Below, one piece after another: positions 16,497 to 24,535 of a DNA stretch of 64,000 bases. The stretch is from a candidate division BRC1 bacterium HGW-BRC1-1 (GTDB lineage Bacteria; Sumerlaeota; Sumerlaeia; Sumerlaeales; Sumerlaeaceae). Below the pieces are notes generated by a model. It was given only the letters and a program-made list of their open reading frames with translations. It had not been told where the DNA came from and searched no databases. The DNA is taken from the NCBI GenBank assembly GCA_002842095.1, contig PHCB01000007.1, positions 248,001-312,000 on the forward strand, in the 5' to 3' direction. Every line of letters starts with the position of its first letter. The first letter of the stretch is position 1. The translations under genes were made by a program, and so were the position numbers.

Positions 16497-18004
16497 AAAC
16501 GCCCCGCCCGCGCCTGCGCCGATTGCCACGCAGCATGGTCGTGGCACCTGTTCTGCGCGAGGACATCGTTACGTCCATCCCGCGTCCGCGCACGGCTCTG
16601 CTGATCAACCCGTTCTACGCGAAGGCTCCCCACGCCAGCTTTGGAAAGCATTCGCTGACCCCAACGCTCGGGCTTACCTCCATCGCCGCGGCCACACCGC
16701 CGGGGTGGACGGTTCGTTACTGGGACGAGAACCTGCTACAGGGGCATCCGCCATACGACCCGTTCCCGGCGGTCGTAGGCATCACGGTTCACCTGACCTT
16801 TGCGCGCCGCGCCTACGAACTGGCGCGGTGGTATCGGGCGCGCGGGGCAAGGGTGGTGTTCGGAGGGCCGCACATGTCGGCCTGCGCGGCGGAGGCGACG
16901 CCCCACGCCGATGCGGTGGCGGTGGGCGACGGCGTGCGGTTGTGGCCACGGATTCTGGCAGACATCGACGCGGGGCAATTGCAATCGACCTACTCGGCGG
17001 ATTTCCTTGCACCATTTCGCGACGAACCTGCGCCGCGCCGCGATCTGCTGCCACGGGAGAGTTTCCTCACGACGGCGAGCCTCATCGCGACGCGCGGATG
17101 CCACAACCGCTGCGGCTTCTGCCACCTTTCCACGGAAGGGCTTCACATGCCCTACCAGATGCGCGACCCGTCGCAAGTCGCCGCGGAGTTTGTGGCGTCC
17201 GGAGAACCCTACGCCGTCTTCACGGACAACAACCTCGGTTCGCGCCCCGATTATCTGCACGAGTTGTGTCGTGCCCTGGCACCCCTGGAGAAAATCTGGA
17301 GCGCCGCTGTCACCATCGATGTGACGGACAACCCGGCGCTGGTGCATGACATGGCGCTGGCGGGATGCACCGGCGTGTTTGTTGGCTTCGAGTCGCTGAC
17401 CGCCCGCAACCTTGCCGATGCGCGCAAGAAAACGCCGCCGCCCGACGACTACGCGCGGCGTGTTGAGATCTTCCACGACAACGGAATCCAGGTAAACGGC
17501 AGCTTCGTGTTCGGCTTCGACCACGACACGCCCGACGTGTTCGAGCGCACGGCCGAGTGGATCGAGGCGAACCGGCTGGAGTGCGCCACCTTCCACATCC
17601 TCACTCCCTATCCGGGCACGCCCCTGTTCAAGCAAATGGAGGCGGAGGGGCGGTTGCTTCATCGCAACTGGGACCTCTACGACACGGCCCACGCGGTCAT
17701 CCGGCCCAGGAACATGTCGCCGGAGCAACTGGAGCAGGGATACGCGTGGTGCTACGATCGCCTGTTCTCCGCGCCCTCCATCTGGCGCAGGCGGCCCGCG
17801 CAATGGACCGAGGTGCCCGGTTACCTCGCCATGTCGTGGCTGTACAAGCGCAGCAATTTAATCTGGCCGTTCCTCATCCGCCACCGGCTGACCCACGCGG
17901 CGTGGCACCCCATGGTCGAGGCGGCGCGATGGCGCCATCTCAGGTTACGCCGGCAAATGGAATCCGCCAGCCTCCAAACCCCCGCGACCACCCTCTCCAC
18001 CTGA
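16487..18004 (+). CDS. Radical SAM protein with N-terminal cobalamin-binding-like (B12-type) domain
   Basis: A 505-residue protein. An N-terminal Rossmann-like domain (LLINPFYAKAPHASFGKHSL, then VVFGGPHMSACAAEATPHAD) resembles the B12-binding half of class B radical SAM enzymes, though the DxHxxG cobalamin motif is not evident. The radical SAM core has TRGCHNRCGFCHLS (CxxxCxxC at about residues 205-212), followed by NLGSRPD, GFESLTARN and GSFVFGFDHD, as in the Elp3/MiaB-like TIM barrel. These enzymes often methylate or rearrange lipids and cofactors. Its 10-bp overlap with ispH suggests an isoprenoid-derived substrate, such as a hopanoid or carotenoid (inference). The C-terminus is a basic helical extension. 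Confidence 0.83.
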   Translation: MEIKTPRPRLRRLPRSMVVAPVLREDIVTSIPRPRTALLINPFYAKAPHASFGKHSLTPTLGLTSIAAATPPGWTVRYWDENLLQGHPPYDPFPAVVGITVHLTFARRAYELARWYRARGARVVFGGPHMSACAAEATPHADAVAVGDGVRLWPRILADIDAGQLQSTYSADFLAPFRDEPAPRRDLLPRESFLTTASLIATRGCHNRCGFCHLSTEGLHMPYQMRDPSQVAAEFVASGEPYAVFTDNNLGSRPDYLHELCRALAPLEKIWSAAVTIDVTDNPALVHDMALAGCTGVFVGFESLTARNLADARKKTPPPDDYARRVEIFHDNGIQVNGSFVFGFDHDTPDVFERTAEWIEANRLECATFHILTPYPGTPLFKQMEAEGRLLHRNWDLYDTAHAVIRPRNMSPEQLEQGYAWCYDRLFSAPSIWRRRPAQWTEVPGYLAMSWLYKRSNLIWPFLIRHRLTHAAWHPMVEAARWRHLRLRRQMESASLQTPATTLST

Positions 18005-18030
18005 CAGGAGCGGGGGCATTCCTGCCCCTG
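18002..18030. repeat. REP-like hairpin
   Basis: GACAGGAGCGGGGGCATT followed by CCTGCCCCTGT: a GC-rich stem with a TTCC loop. It overlaps the stop of the radical-SAM gene and may also act as a transcript end. It shares upstream and downstream sequence with the copy at 4695. Confidence 0.75.
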
Positions 18031-18113
18031 TGATCGTTCCAATAGCAGTCATCGTTTTCGCGTGCAATTACGTCTAAACCACGGAAGATGATATCAGACT
18101 TGGAGACGCGCAT

Positions 18114-19508
18114 ATGAGCCAGAAATGGTTGCGGACCCGCACGCTGAAATGGATTATTGTCCTCCTGCTCGCCAATTTTGTGTTGTTGTTTGTCGTGGTG
18201 CCTTACTGCATGCGGTCTTATGTGCGCAGCAGACTGTCGCCGAACGAGTTGGCGGTGATCGAACGGGCATACAAGCCTCCGCAGTTTCCGGCCTCGTGGG
18301 CGCAAGTGGAACCGCTTTTGCCCGAAATGCAAACGGCTCTGGTGGCCTTCGACGAGGCCTGGAAGAACCGTGTGAACTACGGCAAACCCTGGGGCCCGAC
18401 TGAAGGCCAGCGCGATCTGAAATCGATCTCGAACACATACGCGCAAATAGCAACAGGCCCGCCACTGTCTGATGCGGATCGGGTCGCCGCAGAGACGTTC
18501 GTGAAGCAGGATGCGGAGCTTGTTACCGCAACTCTCGCGCTTGCGGCCCGGCCCGATTTCGAGACGGGTGCCCTCGACGCACCAGCCGGTGCAGTTGGCG
18601 AGGGACGCTTTATACCTTACAACACCGGTGCAAAGCTCGCCCAGATGAGCGCGCGTCTGGACGCGCTGAACGGTGAGACTTCTCGCGGACTCGCCACTGC
18701 CACCTCCGTTTTGGCCCTTGCGCGCAGGCACCCGGCCTCATCGTTCTTTGCCCAGGTCTTCGCAATTTCCGAGAACCTGAATGCCACCCGCACTATCGCC
18801 GACATCGCCGCGCAGTGCGACGACCCGGCGGCATTGCGGGCCACGCTCGCCGAAATGGAACGTCTCGATCCGCAGGTTAATCTGCCCTTGTGGGATGCCA
18901 TTGAACTCATCGACGTTCTGGGCAATCTGCGCGCGCTCAAGCGCGAGGGATACCCTGTGGATCTGGATTTCTCCAAGCCTGCGACTTACCTTATCGACCA
19001 GAATAATGATTCCATGGAACGCTTCGCGGAGTGGAAGATTGAGCAACTCGCGCCTGACGATCCGTTGCACGCCGAGTATGCCAAGCATCTCGAGACACGA
19101 TACGTCGCACCACGCAGGTCTCGCCTACCCAAAGGCTTCAGGTTTTTGGGACGCTTTTACAACGATGCAGGGCGTGATATAATGATGACTGTCGCCGTGC
19201 CCGACTCTCAGGTGGCGTACACCCGTCAGGAGGTTACGGCTGCACGTTTCCACCTCACGGAACTGGCGCTGGCCGAGCGTATCGCGAAACTTGAGGGCGC
19301 TGCCGCCCCAACCGCACCGGGCGATCTTGTGCCGAAGTACCTCGTGACCGAGCCGATGGACCCGTTCACCAGCGCGTCGTTCCCGCGCTCGGCGACCGGC
19401 GGGTTCTACAGCCTTGGCCCCGACAAGCACGACGATCAAGGTGCCCTCACTTACGACCCAACCAACGGCACCCTCAGCGCCGGCGACATCGTGATGCGCG
19501 CGCCGTAA
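18114..19508 (+). CDS. Membrane-anchored protein with pseudopilin-type C-terminal tail
   Basis: A 464-residue protein: N-terminal membrane segment (IIVLLLANFVLLFVVVPY), long alpha-helical extracytoplasmic region with many Ala and acidic residues, and a C-terminal module DPFTSASFPR ... YSLGPDKHDDQGALTYDPTN, then GTLSAGDIVMRAP. That module resembles the C-terminal tail of type II secretion pseudopilins in several environmental phyla. Family function is unknown to me. A decayed paralogue is split around the hydrogenase block (4810-4945 and 10180-10297), and the 11323 protein is a more distant relative. Ribosome site GGAGACG precedes the ATG. Confidence 0.75.
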   Translation: MSQKWLRTRTLKWIIVLLLANFVLLFVVVPYCMRSYVRSRLSPNELAVIERAYKPPQFPASWAQVEPLLPEMQTALVAFDEAWKNRVNYGKPWGPTEGQRDLKSISNTYAQIATGPPLSDADRVAAETFVKQDAELVTATLALAARPDFETGALDAPAGAVGEGRFIPYNTGAKLAQMSARLDALNGETSRGLATATSVLALARRHPASSFFAQVFAISENLNATRTIADIAAQCDDPAALRATLAEMERLDPQVNLPLWDAIELIDVLGNLRALKREGYPVDLDFSKPATYLIDQNNDSMERFAEWKIEQLAPDDPLHAEYAKHLETRYVAPRRSRLPKGFRFLGRFYNDAGRDIMMTVAVPDSQVAYTRQEVTAARFHLTELALAERIAKLEGAAAPTAPGDLVPKYLVTEPMDPFTSASFPRSATGGFYSLGPDKHDDQGALTYDPTNGTLSAGDIVMRAP

Positions 19509-19552
19509 GTGCCCTGCCCTGATGCTCTGAACTGAGGCGAATTTCAGACCGC

Positions 19553-19934
19553 TAGAGCGATTTTGATGTTAGTGTTAACAGATCCTGCAATCTCGAAATA
19601 GTTGGAGCATTGGGTTCGGGGCGACTGTGTGTGCAGGGCAAGCTGGAGGCCGCGTGGAGGCCGGATGCAGACCGCCGAATAGATAATGGCCTACCGATTG
19701 CGCGCCAGTTGCACCGCTTGCACACCGCTTGCACACCGCTTGCACACCGGTTGCACACCGGTTGCACGCCGGTCGCACCGGGGTTGCCATCCGCCAGCAA
19801 GTGGGCAAGTGGGAGGCGGTGGAATCGGGCGACCGGGCGAGGCCGTGGTAGCTATCTACCACAGGGATGGGGGGTCACAATTCGACATCCAAGCGCACCA
19901 CGAGTCTGTAATCATTTGAATCGAAAACGCTCTA
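19553..19934. mobile_element. MITE-like non-coding element, copy 1, with TIRs and 11-bp tandem core
   Basis: A 382-bp unit bounded by TAGAGCGATTTTGATG and TCGAAAACGCTCTA. The ends are inverted repeats (GAGCGATTTTGA against GAGCGTTTTCGA, 10 of 12 matching) flanked by TA on both sides, as expected for a TA-duplicating, mariner-like insertion. Inside is a run of about seven 11-bp units of the type TTGCACACCGG (about 19708-19785). The second copy, in opposite orientation, is at 28437-28809. Open frames through it (repeating CTPVAHRLH) are by-products of the tandem repeat. It occupies most of the 540-bp gap between the convergent genes at 19508 and 20051. Confidence 0.75.
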
Positions 19935-19964
19935 ATGGACGCGAATGTGGGGTAGAGGAAAAGC

Positions 19965-20026
19965 AATTACGAATTACGAATTACGAATAAAAACAGGCCA
20001 ATCCAAAACCCCTAATTCCTAATTCT
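19965..20026. repeat. AT-rich AATTACG repeat between convergent genes
   Basis: Three tandem AATTACG units followed, about 25 bp later, by CCTAATTCCTAATTC, giving an imperfect hairpin. It shares GGCCAATCCAAAA with the copy at 23594. It lies at the 3' ends of two convergent genes. Confidence 0.6.
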
Positions 20027-20050
20027 ATTTCCCCCGTTTGCCCATTGGAC

Positions 20051-22633
20051 CTATCGCATGGCAGAGGTATCTGTGCGCAGAGCGCTTACCGTGAACACTG
20101 CCATCAGATAGCGGCGCGCGCCGTCGCTCAGCGCGAACGGCACGAGGAACACGCGTGCGCGGCCGTTTGAGGGCGCAGGGCCTTCGTAGTAAAGTTGTGT
20201 GTTCACCGACACGCTGCCCTGGAGTTGGGCGAGCATGTACTGTATCCGAATCTCCTGAACACCCCTTACTGTACGAATCCCCAGGAAACCACTCATCCCG
20301 CCGGTTGCTCCGTTGGGGCGCGCCCACGACTGGCTATCCGCGACCTTGGGCCAACTATTGACATGGCGGCTTTGCGAGCAGAGAACTCCGCTTGAGTCGG
20401 CATCGGTGTCCGCAGCTAACTGGGCAATTACTTTTGCGTCCACCTCCGCCATTTGCGTTGCCGCGTTGATGGGCGAGCCCGAGCGGGTCTGTCGGCCTGC
20501 AACCTCGTCCGCGTCCGGCATATCCCCTCGGGATCGTGTGTCGGGCGGAATGAGGCGGTCAACTGCTTGCGCATCGGCCTCAAAGACACGATAGGTCACC
20601 TGCCTGCTTTCCGTCCCGCGGGTGCCTCGGACGGCCGCGTCGATCCTATCTTGGATAGTTGCCTGAGGGTCGTGAAACTTCGGTACTGCCATCGAGGCAA
20701 TCCATGGGCGGAATGACACGATGGCAATGATGGCGACGACCACGAACAGCGTCAGGCCGGTGAGAACTTTCACCGACGGCGGAAGCTTTTTCGGTGGCAC
20801 CGAAGTTGCCGCACGAGGGTTGGTTCTGCGCGGCCGATTCCCCCCGGCACGAAACAGCACCCACGCCGCCGCTGGCAACAACACCGCGCCGATCCATGTA
20901 AGCGGCACCACCACAGCCTCCTGCGGGGACGGGTGCCACTTCCTGAAGCCACCCTCCTGCGCCAACGCATTCAGGAAGAACAAGCCAAGCGCGACCGCGG
21001 GCACCGCAAGGATGACAGCAGTCCACCCCCATGCGCGCAACCATGCCCTGCCGCGTTCGTTGTATCCCGAGGCATCGGGCGTCTGCCAGCGGCGCACAAA
21101 CCTGCCCGCGAGCACAACCGCAGGGGGAAGCATCAGGACGGATGCCGCCGGCAGAAGCGCCACTTTGAGGAGAACAATCCAAAGGGTGTTGCTCGCCAGC
21201 ACCAGCAGGGCGTCCACGGCGAGGATCGCCACGATGGCGATGGAAGCGGGGACGGACCACGGGGGCGGCTGAGACGGTGGGCGGGCGGGCGAACTCTGCG
21301 CATCCGGCGGCGTGCCGGACGAGGGCGGACCAAAGTCGGACAGAAGCCCCAGCTTGAGGCCTGCGATCGCCAGACCTGCGAGCGCCAGGCACCAGACAAA
21401 CTCCATCCCAAGCGCCAAGCCGATCGGCAGACCGATTGCGCTTGCCGTGAAGCCGTACCACAGGACTCTGCGCGCGTACGGATCGGTCCGCGGCCTTATG
21501 GCCCCGTGCCGCAATAACGCGGCAATCCCGAACCCAATGACCGCGACAAGGTGAAGCGTCGCGGCAAGATCATTGCCCCGGTTCGCCTGACTGACGGCGG
21601 CCATGCCGTTGACCGCAGCGGTGAGAATGAACAGAATCGCCACAATTTCCCGCCGCCTTCCCGCTCCCCGCTCAACGGACGGTACGGATACACCGCTCGC
21701 GCCCGCCGCGATGCTCTCCACATCCGTCTTCAGCGCGCTGGCCTGCTGGTAGCGTCGTTCCGGTTCGCGCTCGAGGGTGCGCAGCACCACTTCGTCGAGG
21801 CGCACATCTACGTGCACCTTGCGCGAGGGAGGCGAGAAGCGTCCCATCGGCAGCTCGCCCGTCAGCATCTCGTAGAACACCACGCCCAGTGCGTAGATGT
21901 CGGCGCGGTGGTCGGCGTGGGGCGGGCGCTCGAATTGCTCGGGCGCCATATACTGGGGCGTGCCCATCACGTCCCGCGTGCCGGTCAGGCGGGCGTCCTT
22001 CCCGGCGGGGTCCACGATCTTCGCCAGCCCGAAGTCCACGATCTTCACCTGCCCCTGACGGTCGAGCAGAAGGTTCTCGGGCTTGATGTCGCGATGGACG
22101 ATGCCCCGGTCGTGCGCATACTGGAGCGCGCCGCATACCGCAGGAACGATCACCAGCGCCTCTTCGGGAGAAAGGCGGGAACCCTCCAATGCATCGCGCA
22201 CGCTGATGCCGTCCACGTACTCCATCAGAAAAAACCAGCGGCCGTTGGACTCCCCGAAATCGTAAAGAGCAACGATGTTCGGGTGCGTCAGCCTCGCCAG
22301 CGCGCGCGCCTCGCGCTGGAACCGCTCGGCAAACGCGGGGTCGTCCTTCACCTTGGGCGCAAGCACCTTGAGCGCGACGACGCGGTCGAGGCCCGGCTGG
22401 CGCGCCTTGAACACCACGCCCATCCCGCCGCGCCCGATGCACTCGATGATCTCGAGCTGCGGGAAGTCCTCCTGCACGGCCTGCACAGAAAATGCGTCAT
22501 CCGCGAGATCAGGTTCGGCGTCTGCGGTGGGCGACACCGCGAGGTTCAGCAGGCACTTGGGGCACAGGCCTTCGGGCGCATCCGGTGGCAGTTTGTCGCC
22601 GCAATTGGGGCAGTTATGGACGGTCATTGGCAT
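20051..22633 (-). CDS. Membrane Ser/Thr protein kinase with N-terminal zinc ribbon
   Basis: An 860-residue Hanks-type kinase. Residues 8-28 form a zinc ribbon (CPNCGDKLP, GLCPKCLL). The kinase domain (about 60-330) has the glycine loop IGRGGMGVVFKARQ, the VALKVL lysine, the catalytic loop VHRDIKPENLLLD, VDFGLAKI in the DFG position and GTPQYMAPEQF. Several hydrophobic segments follow (residues 330-620), then an outer domain of about 200 residues including VTYRVFEADAQAVDRLI. It lies 55 bp downstream of the ECF sigma gene on the same strand. ECF factors of this type lack an anti-sigma partner and are thought to be activated by the kinase. The start follows GGAGAAATGCC. Confidence 0.93.
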   Translation of the reverse strand: MPMTVHNCPNCGDKLPPDAPEGLCPKCLLNLAVSPTADAEPDLADDAFSVQAVQEDFPQLEIIECIGRGGMGVVFKARQPGLDRVVALKVLAPKVKDDPAFAERFQREARALARLTHPNIVALYDFGESNGRWFFLMEYVDGISVRDALEGSRLSPEEALVIVPAVCGALQYAHDRGIVHRDIKPENLLLDRQGQVKIVDFGLAKIVDPAGKDARLTGTRDVMGTPQYMAPEQFERPPHADHRADIYALGVVFYEMLTGELPMGRFSPPSRKVHVDVRLDEVVLRTLEREPERRYQQASALKTDVESIAAGASGVSVPSVERGAGRRREIVAILFILTAAVNGMAAVSQANRGNDLAATLHLVAVIGFGIAALLRHGAIRPRTDPYARRVLWYGFTASAIGLPIGLALGMEFVWCLALAGLAIAGLKLGLLSDFGPPSSGTPPDAQSSPARPPSQPPPWSVPASIAIVAILAVDALLVLASNTLWIVLLKVALLPAASVLMLPPAVVLAGRFVRRWQTPDASGYNERGRAWLRAWGWTAVILAVPAVALGLFFLNALAQEGGFRKWHPSPQEAVVVPLTWIGAVLLPAAAWVLFRAGGNRPRRTNPRAATSVPPKKLPPSVKVLTGLTLFVVVAIIAIVSFRPWIASMAVPKFHDPQATIQDRIDAAVRGTRGTESRQVTYRVFEADAQAVDRLIPPDTRSRGDMPDADEVAGRQTRSGSPINAATQMAEVDAKVIAQLAADTDADSSGVLCSQSRHVNSWPKVADSQSWARPNGATGGMSGFLGIRTVRGVQEIRIQYMLAQLQGSVSVNTQLYYEGPAPSNGRARVFLVPFALSDGARRYLMAVFTVSALRTDTSAMR

Positions 22634-22688
22634 TTCTCCTTGGAGGTCTCACTCATGTATGAGGAAAATGCCAGCAGAGGTTACAGGT

Positions 22689-23438
22689 TCATTCGCCGAG
22701 GGCGGCGAGGAGGAAACGAATTTCTTCGTCCACCTCGCGCGGATCGGTCAGCGTTTCTGCCACGGCTTCGCGGATCAGGTCGCGGTAGCGGCGTCGCAGG
22801 CGGTGGACGGCGACCTTCACGGCGGTCTCCGACATGCCGAGTTGCGCCCCCAGGGCGCGGTAGGGCAGGTCGCGCGAATCGGGCGCGAGAGCGGGACCGG
22901 AGAGCGCATCGAACTGTGCGGTTCTGCCCGCCGCTGCCTGTTCGGAGCGAAGTTGCTGCAACACCGTGTCCAGCAGGGTCAGCGCCCAGCGGCGTTCGTA
23001 AAGTTTCTGTGGCGTGCGGTTGTCGGCCGGCTCGTGGTGGTAACGCTCCTCGGCAGCGGGCAGGTCGAGGGAGAGCACCGTGTCGCGTCCGCCGCGCTTC
23101 CATGCCGCGGCGCGCTCGCGTTCATTTGATGTGTGGTGGATAAAAGCACCCAGTAGGTATGAGCGAAACTTGCCTCGCGCCGGGTTCGCCGCGCCGAGGT
23201 CGCGCTTTTCCAGCAGACGCGCAAAGAAACCCTGCGTCAGATCCTGCGCGGTTTCGGCGTCATGCCCCTGACGGCGGGCGTAGGCGTAGAGGGGATACCA
23301 ATAGGAGTCGCAAAGCGTTGCCAGCGCGCGGTCGGCATCCGGCCCGGGCTTCGCGCACGCCGCAACGACCACGCTCCATCGTGTGCTGCGGAATCGTGGG
23401 TTTCCTGTGGGCGAGGGGTTGATCGAATCGTCTGCCAT
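22689..23438 (-). CDS. ECF sigma factor, kinase-associated type
   Basis: A 249-residue sigma factor. The sigma-2 region covers ALATLCDSYWYPLYAYARRQ and DLTQGFFARLL (the -10 binding part). A longer than usual linker is rich in Glu and Arg (WKRGGRDTVLSLDL). Sigma-4 ends in LGAQLGMSETAVKVAVHRLR, the helix-turn-helix that reads the -35 box. The linker length and the RSTRWSVVV opening fit the ECF group found next to Ser/Thr kinases in Planctomycetes and Verrucomicrobia. It precedes the kinase gene in the same operon, so phosphorylation by that kinase is the probable control. Its target promoters are unknown. Confidence 0.92.
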   Translation of the reverse strand: MADDSINPSPTGNPRFRSTRWSVVVAACAKPGPDADRALATLCDSYWYPLYAYARRQGHDAETAQDLTQGFFARLLEKRDLGAANPARGKFRSYLLGAFIHHTSNERERAAAWKRGGRDTVLSLDLPAAEERYHHEPADNRTPQKLYERRWALTLLDTVLQQLRSEQAAAGRTAQFDALSGPALAPDSRDLPYRALGAQLGMSETAVKVAVHRLRRRYRDLIREAVAETLTDPREVDEEIRFLLAALGE

Positions 23439-23493
23439 GACTGACCGGTGCTCGAATGCAGTGATCTTTTCAAGGGCGAACTCACAAGAACGC

Positions 23494-23531
23494 GGGGGGG
23501 GGGGACAGGAGCGGGGGCATTCCTGCCCCCG
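23494..23531. repeat. REP-like hairpin next to an 11-G run
   Basis: GCGGGGGCATTCCTGCCCCCG (23511-23531) is a perfect copy of the dispersed hairpin. It is preceded by eleven consecutive G (23494-23504), a likely slippage site. It sits upstream of the sigma-factor gene in a 326-bp gap with no gene. Confidence 0.75.
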
Positions 23532-23593
23532 AATCTGTGTCGGCCATTATCACCGTGGAGGGTGGCGTAACCACCGTCAGCGCCGCAGACATC

Positions 23594-23650
23594 GAATTAC
23601 GAATTACGAATTATGAATGAAAGGAGGCCAATCCAAAATTCCTAATTCTT
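23594..23650. repeat. AT-rich AATTACG repeat
   Basis: Same family as 19965-20026: GAATTACGAATTACGAATTA, then a spacer with GGCCAATCCAAAA, then TTCCTAATTCTTA. No gene is visible in it. Confidence 0.6.
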
Positions 23651-23703
23651 AAGGATGTCCTCCTCCGATACTCTGCCCGGTCCATCCCAATATCACCATA
23701 AAC

Positions 23704-23745
23704 AAAAAAACGCCCGGGAGCAGGCAGTGGCCATGCACCCGGGCG
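23704..23745 (-). terminator. Rho-independent terminator of the pseudopilin gene
   Basis: Read on the minus strand: CGCCCGGG, then a short interior ending TGCTCCCGGGCG, then seven T. The 8-bp GC stem plus T-run lies 20-60 bp after the pseudopilin stop codon. Confidence 0.85.
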
Positions 23746-23764
23746 AAGATAAAACAGGTTAAAC

Positions 23765-24391
23765 TTACGGACCGGTACGGGCAATATTGCCCCAGGAGAT
23801 GGTGCCGTTGGTGGAGTCGTAGGCCCAGCGAAGCGGCTTATCAACTTCGCATGAAATCGTGAAACCGGCGGGGGCTCCAGGCGGTACAACGTGAGACCAC
23901 TGCAGGTCGGGACCCTGGCTCATAAGGGCCCATTTACAGCCCGATGCGTCGGAGCCGGGACCGGCAGTTGCCCAAGAGCTCGCGTTTGCCCACGACTGGG
24001 CCGACATATAGGCTTCGGTCCAGTACCAGTACTCGGCAGTCGTATTAAACGCATGGTAGGGATCGGTCGGCATTTTCTTGCCGCCGAAAGGATCTTTCAG
24101 GATTGAAGTGATATATGCAATGGGTGTCGTCATGCCAGCCAACTGAGTGCCAGCCTGCCGGCCTGGCGGCAAGCCGTAGCCGATGGCTGTGTTCACCCAA
24201 GGATATTTGGTATGATCGACGGCATAGGATTCGATGGCCACAGCGATTGTGCGAATGTCGGCGCGTGTACGCGACACCTTCGAGCGGACCTGCGCTTCAA
24301 GGAAGTTGGGTACGGCGATAGCTGCAAGGATCGCGATGATAGCGACCACGATTAACAGCTCGATAAGCGTAAATGCAGAACGTTGTTTCAT
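23765..24391 (-). CDS. Type II secretion/type IV-like pseudopilin
   Basis: A 208-residue prepilin-like protein. The N-terminus MKQRSAFTLIELLIVVAI is a class III signal; prepilin peptidase would cut before FTLIE (Ala rather than Gly at -1). The hydrophobic stem and PNFLEAQVRSKVSRTRADIR are typical of pseudopilins in Sumerlaeota/Hydrogenedentota-like genomes. The C-terminal half is Trp/Tyr-rich and ends YDSTNGTISWGNIARTGP. The start is the ATG after GGAGGCTCGTT; the frame continues 28 codons upstream but starts there would bury the signal. It stands alone without other secretion genes, and has its own terminator. Confidence 0.92.
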   Translation of the reverse strand: MKQRSAFTLIELLIVVAIIAILAAIAVPNFLEAQVRSKVSRTRADIRTIAVAIESYAVDHTKYPWVNTAIGYGLPPGRQAGTQLAGMTTPIAYITSILKDPFGGKKMPTDPYHAFNTTAEYWYWTEAYMSAQSWANASSWATAGPGSDASGCKWALMSQGPDLQWSHVVPPGAPAGFTISCEVDKPLRWAYDSTNGTISWGNIARTGP

Positions 24392-24535
24392 AACGAGCCT
24401 CCGAGTTAATATGAGAATAAAAATAACACCTACGCTTTCAATCAAAGCGATTGAAATGCTCCCCAAGGCAAGCAAAATCGAGAGGCTGACCGGACCGTAA
24501 ATTTGTCGCCCCAGCTTCCCAAATTATCTTCTGGT

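Noticed and set aside
19700-19790. CRISPR-like tandem repeats (TTGCACACCG units)
   Set aside because: Units are 11 bp and directly adjacent, with no unique spacers and no cas genes nearby. They are a minisatellite inside a MITE-like element.
19610-19990. Open frames encoding CTPVAHRLHTG-type peptides
   Set aside because: They follow the 11-bp repeat periodicity on both strands, have no ribosome sites and end in the AT-rich repeat; not coding.
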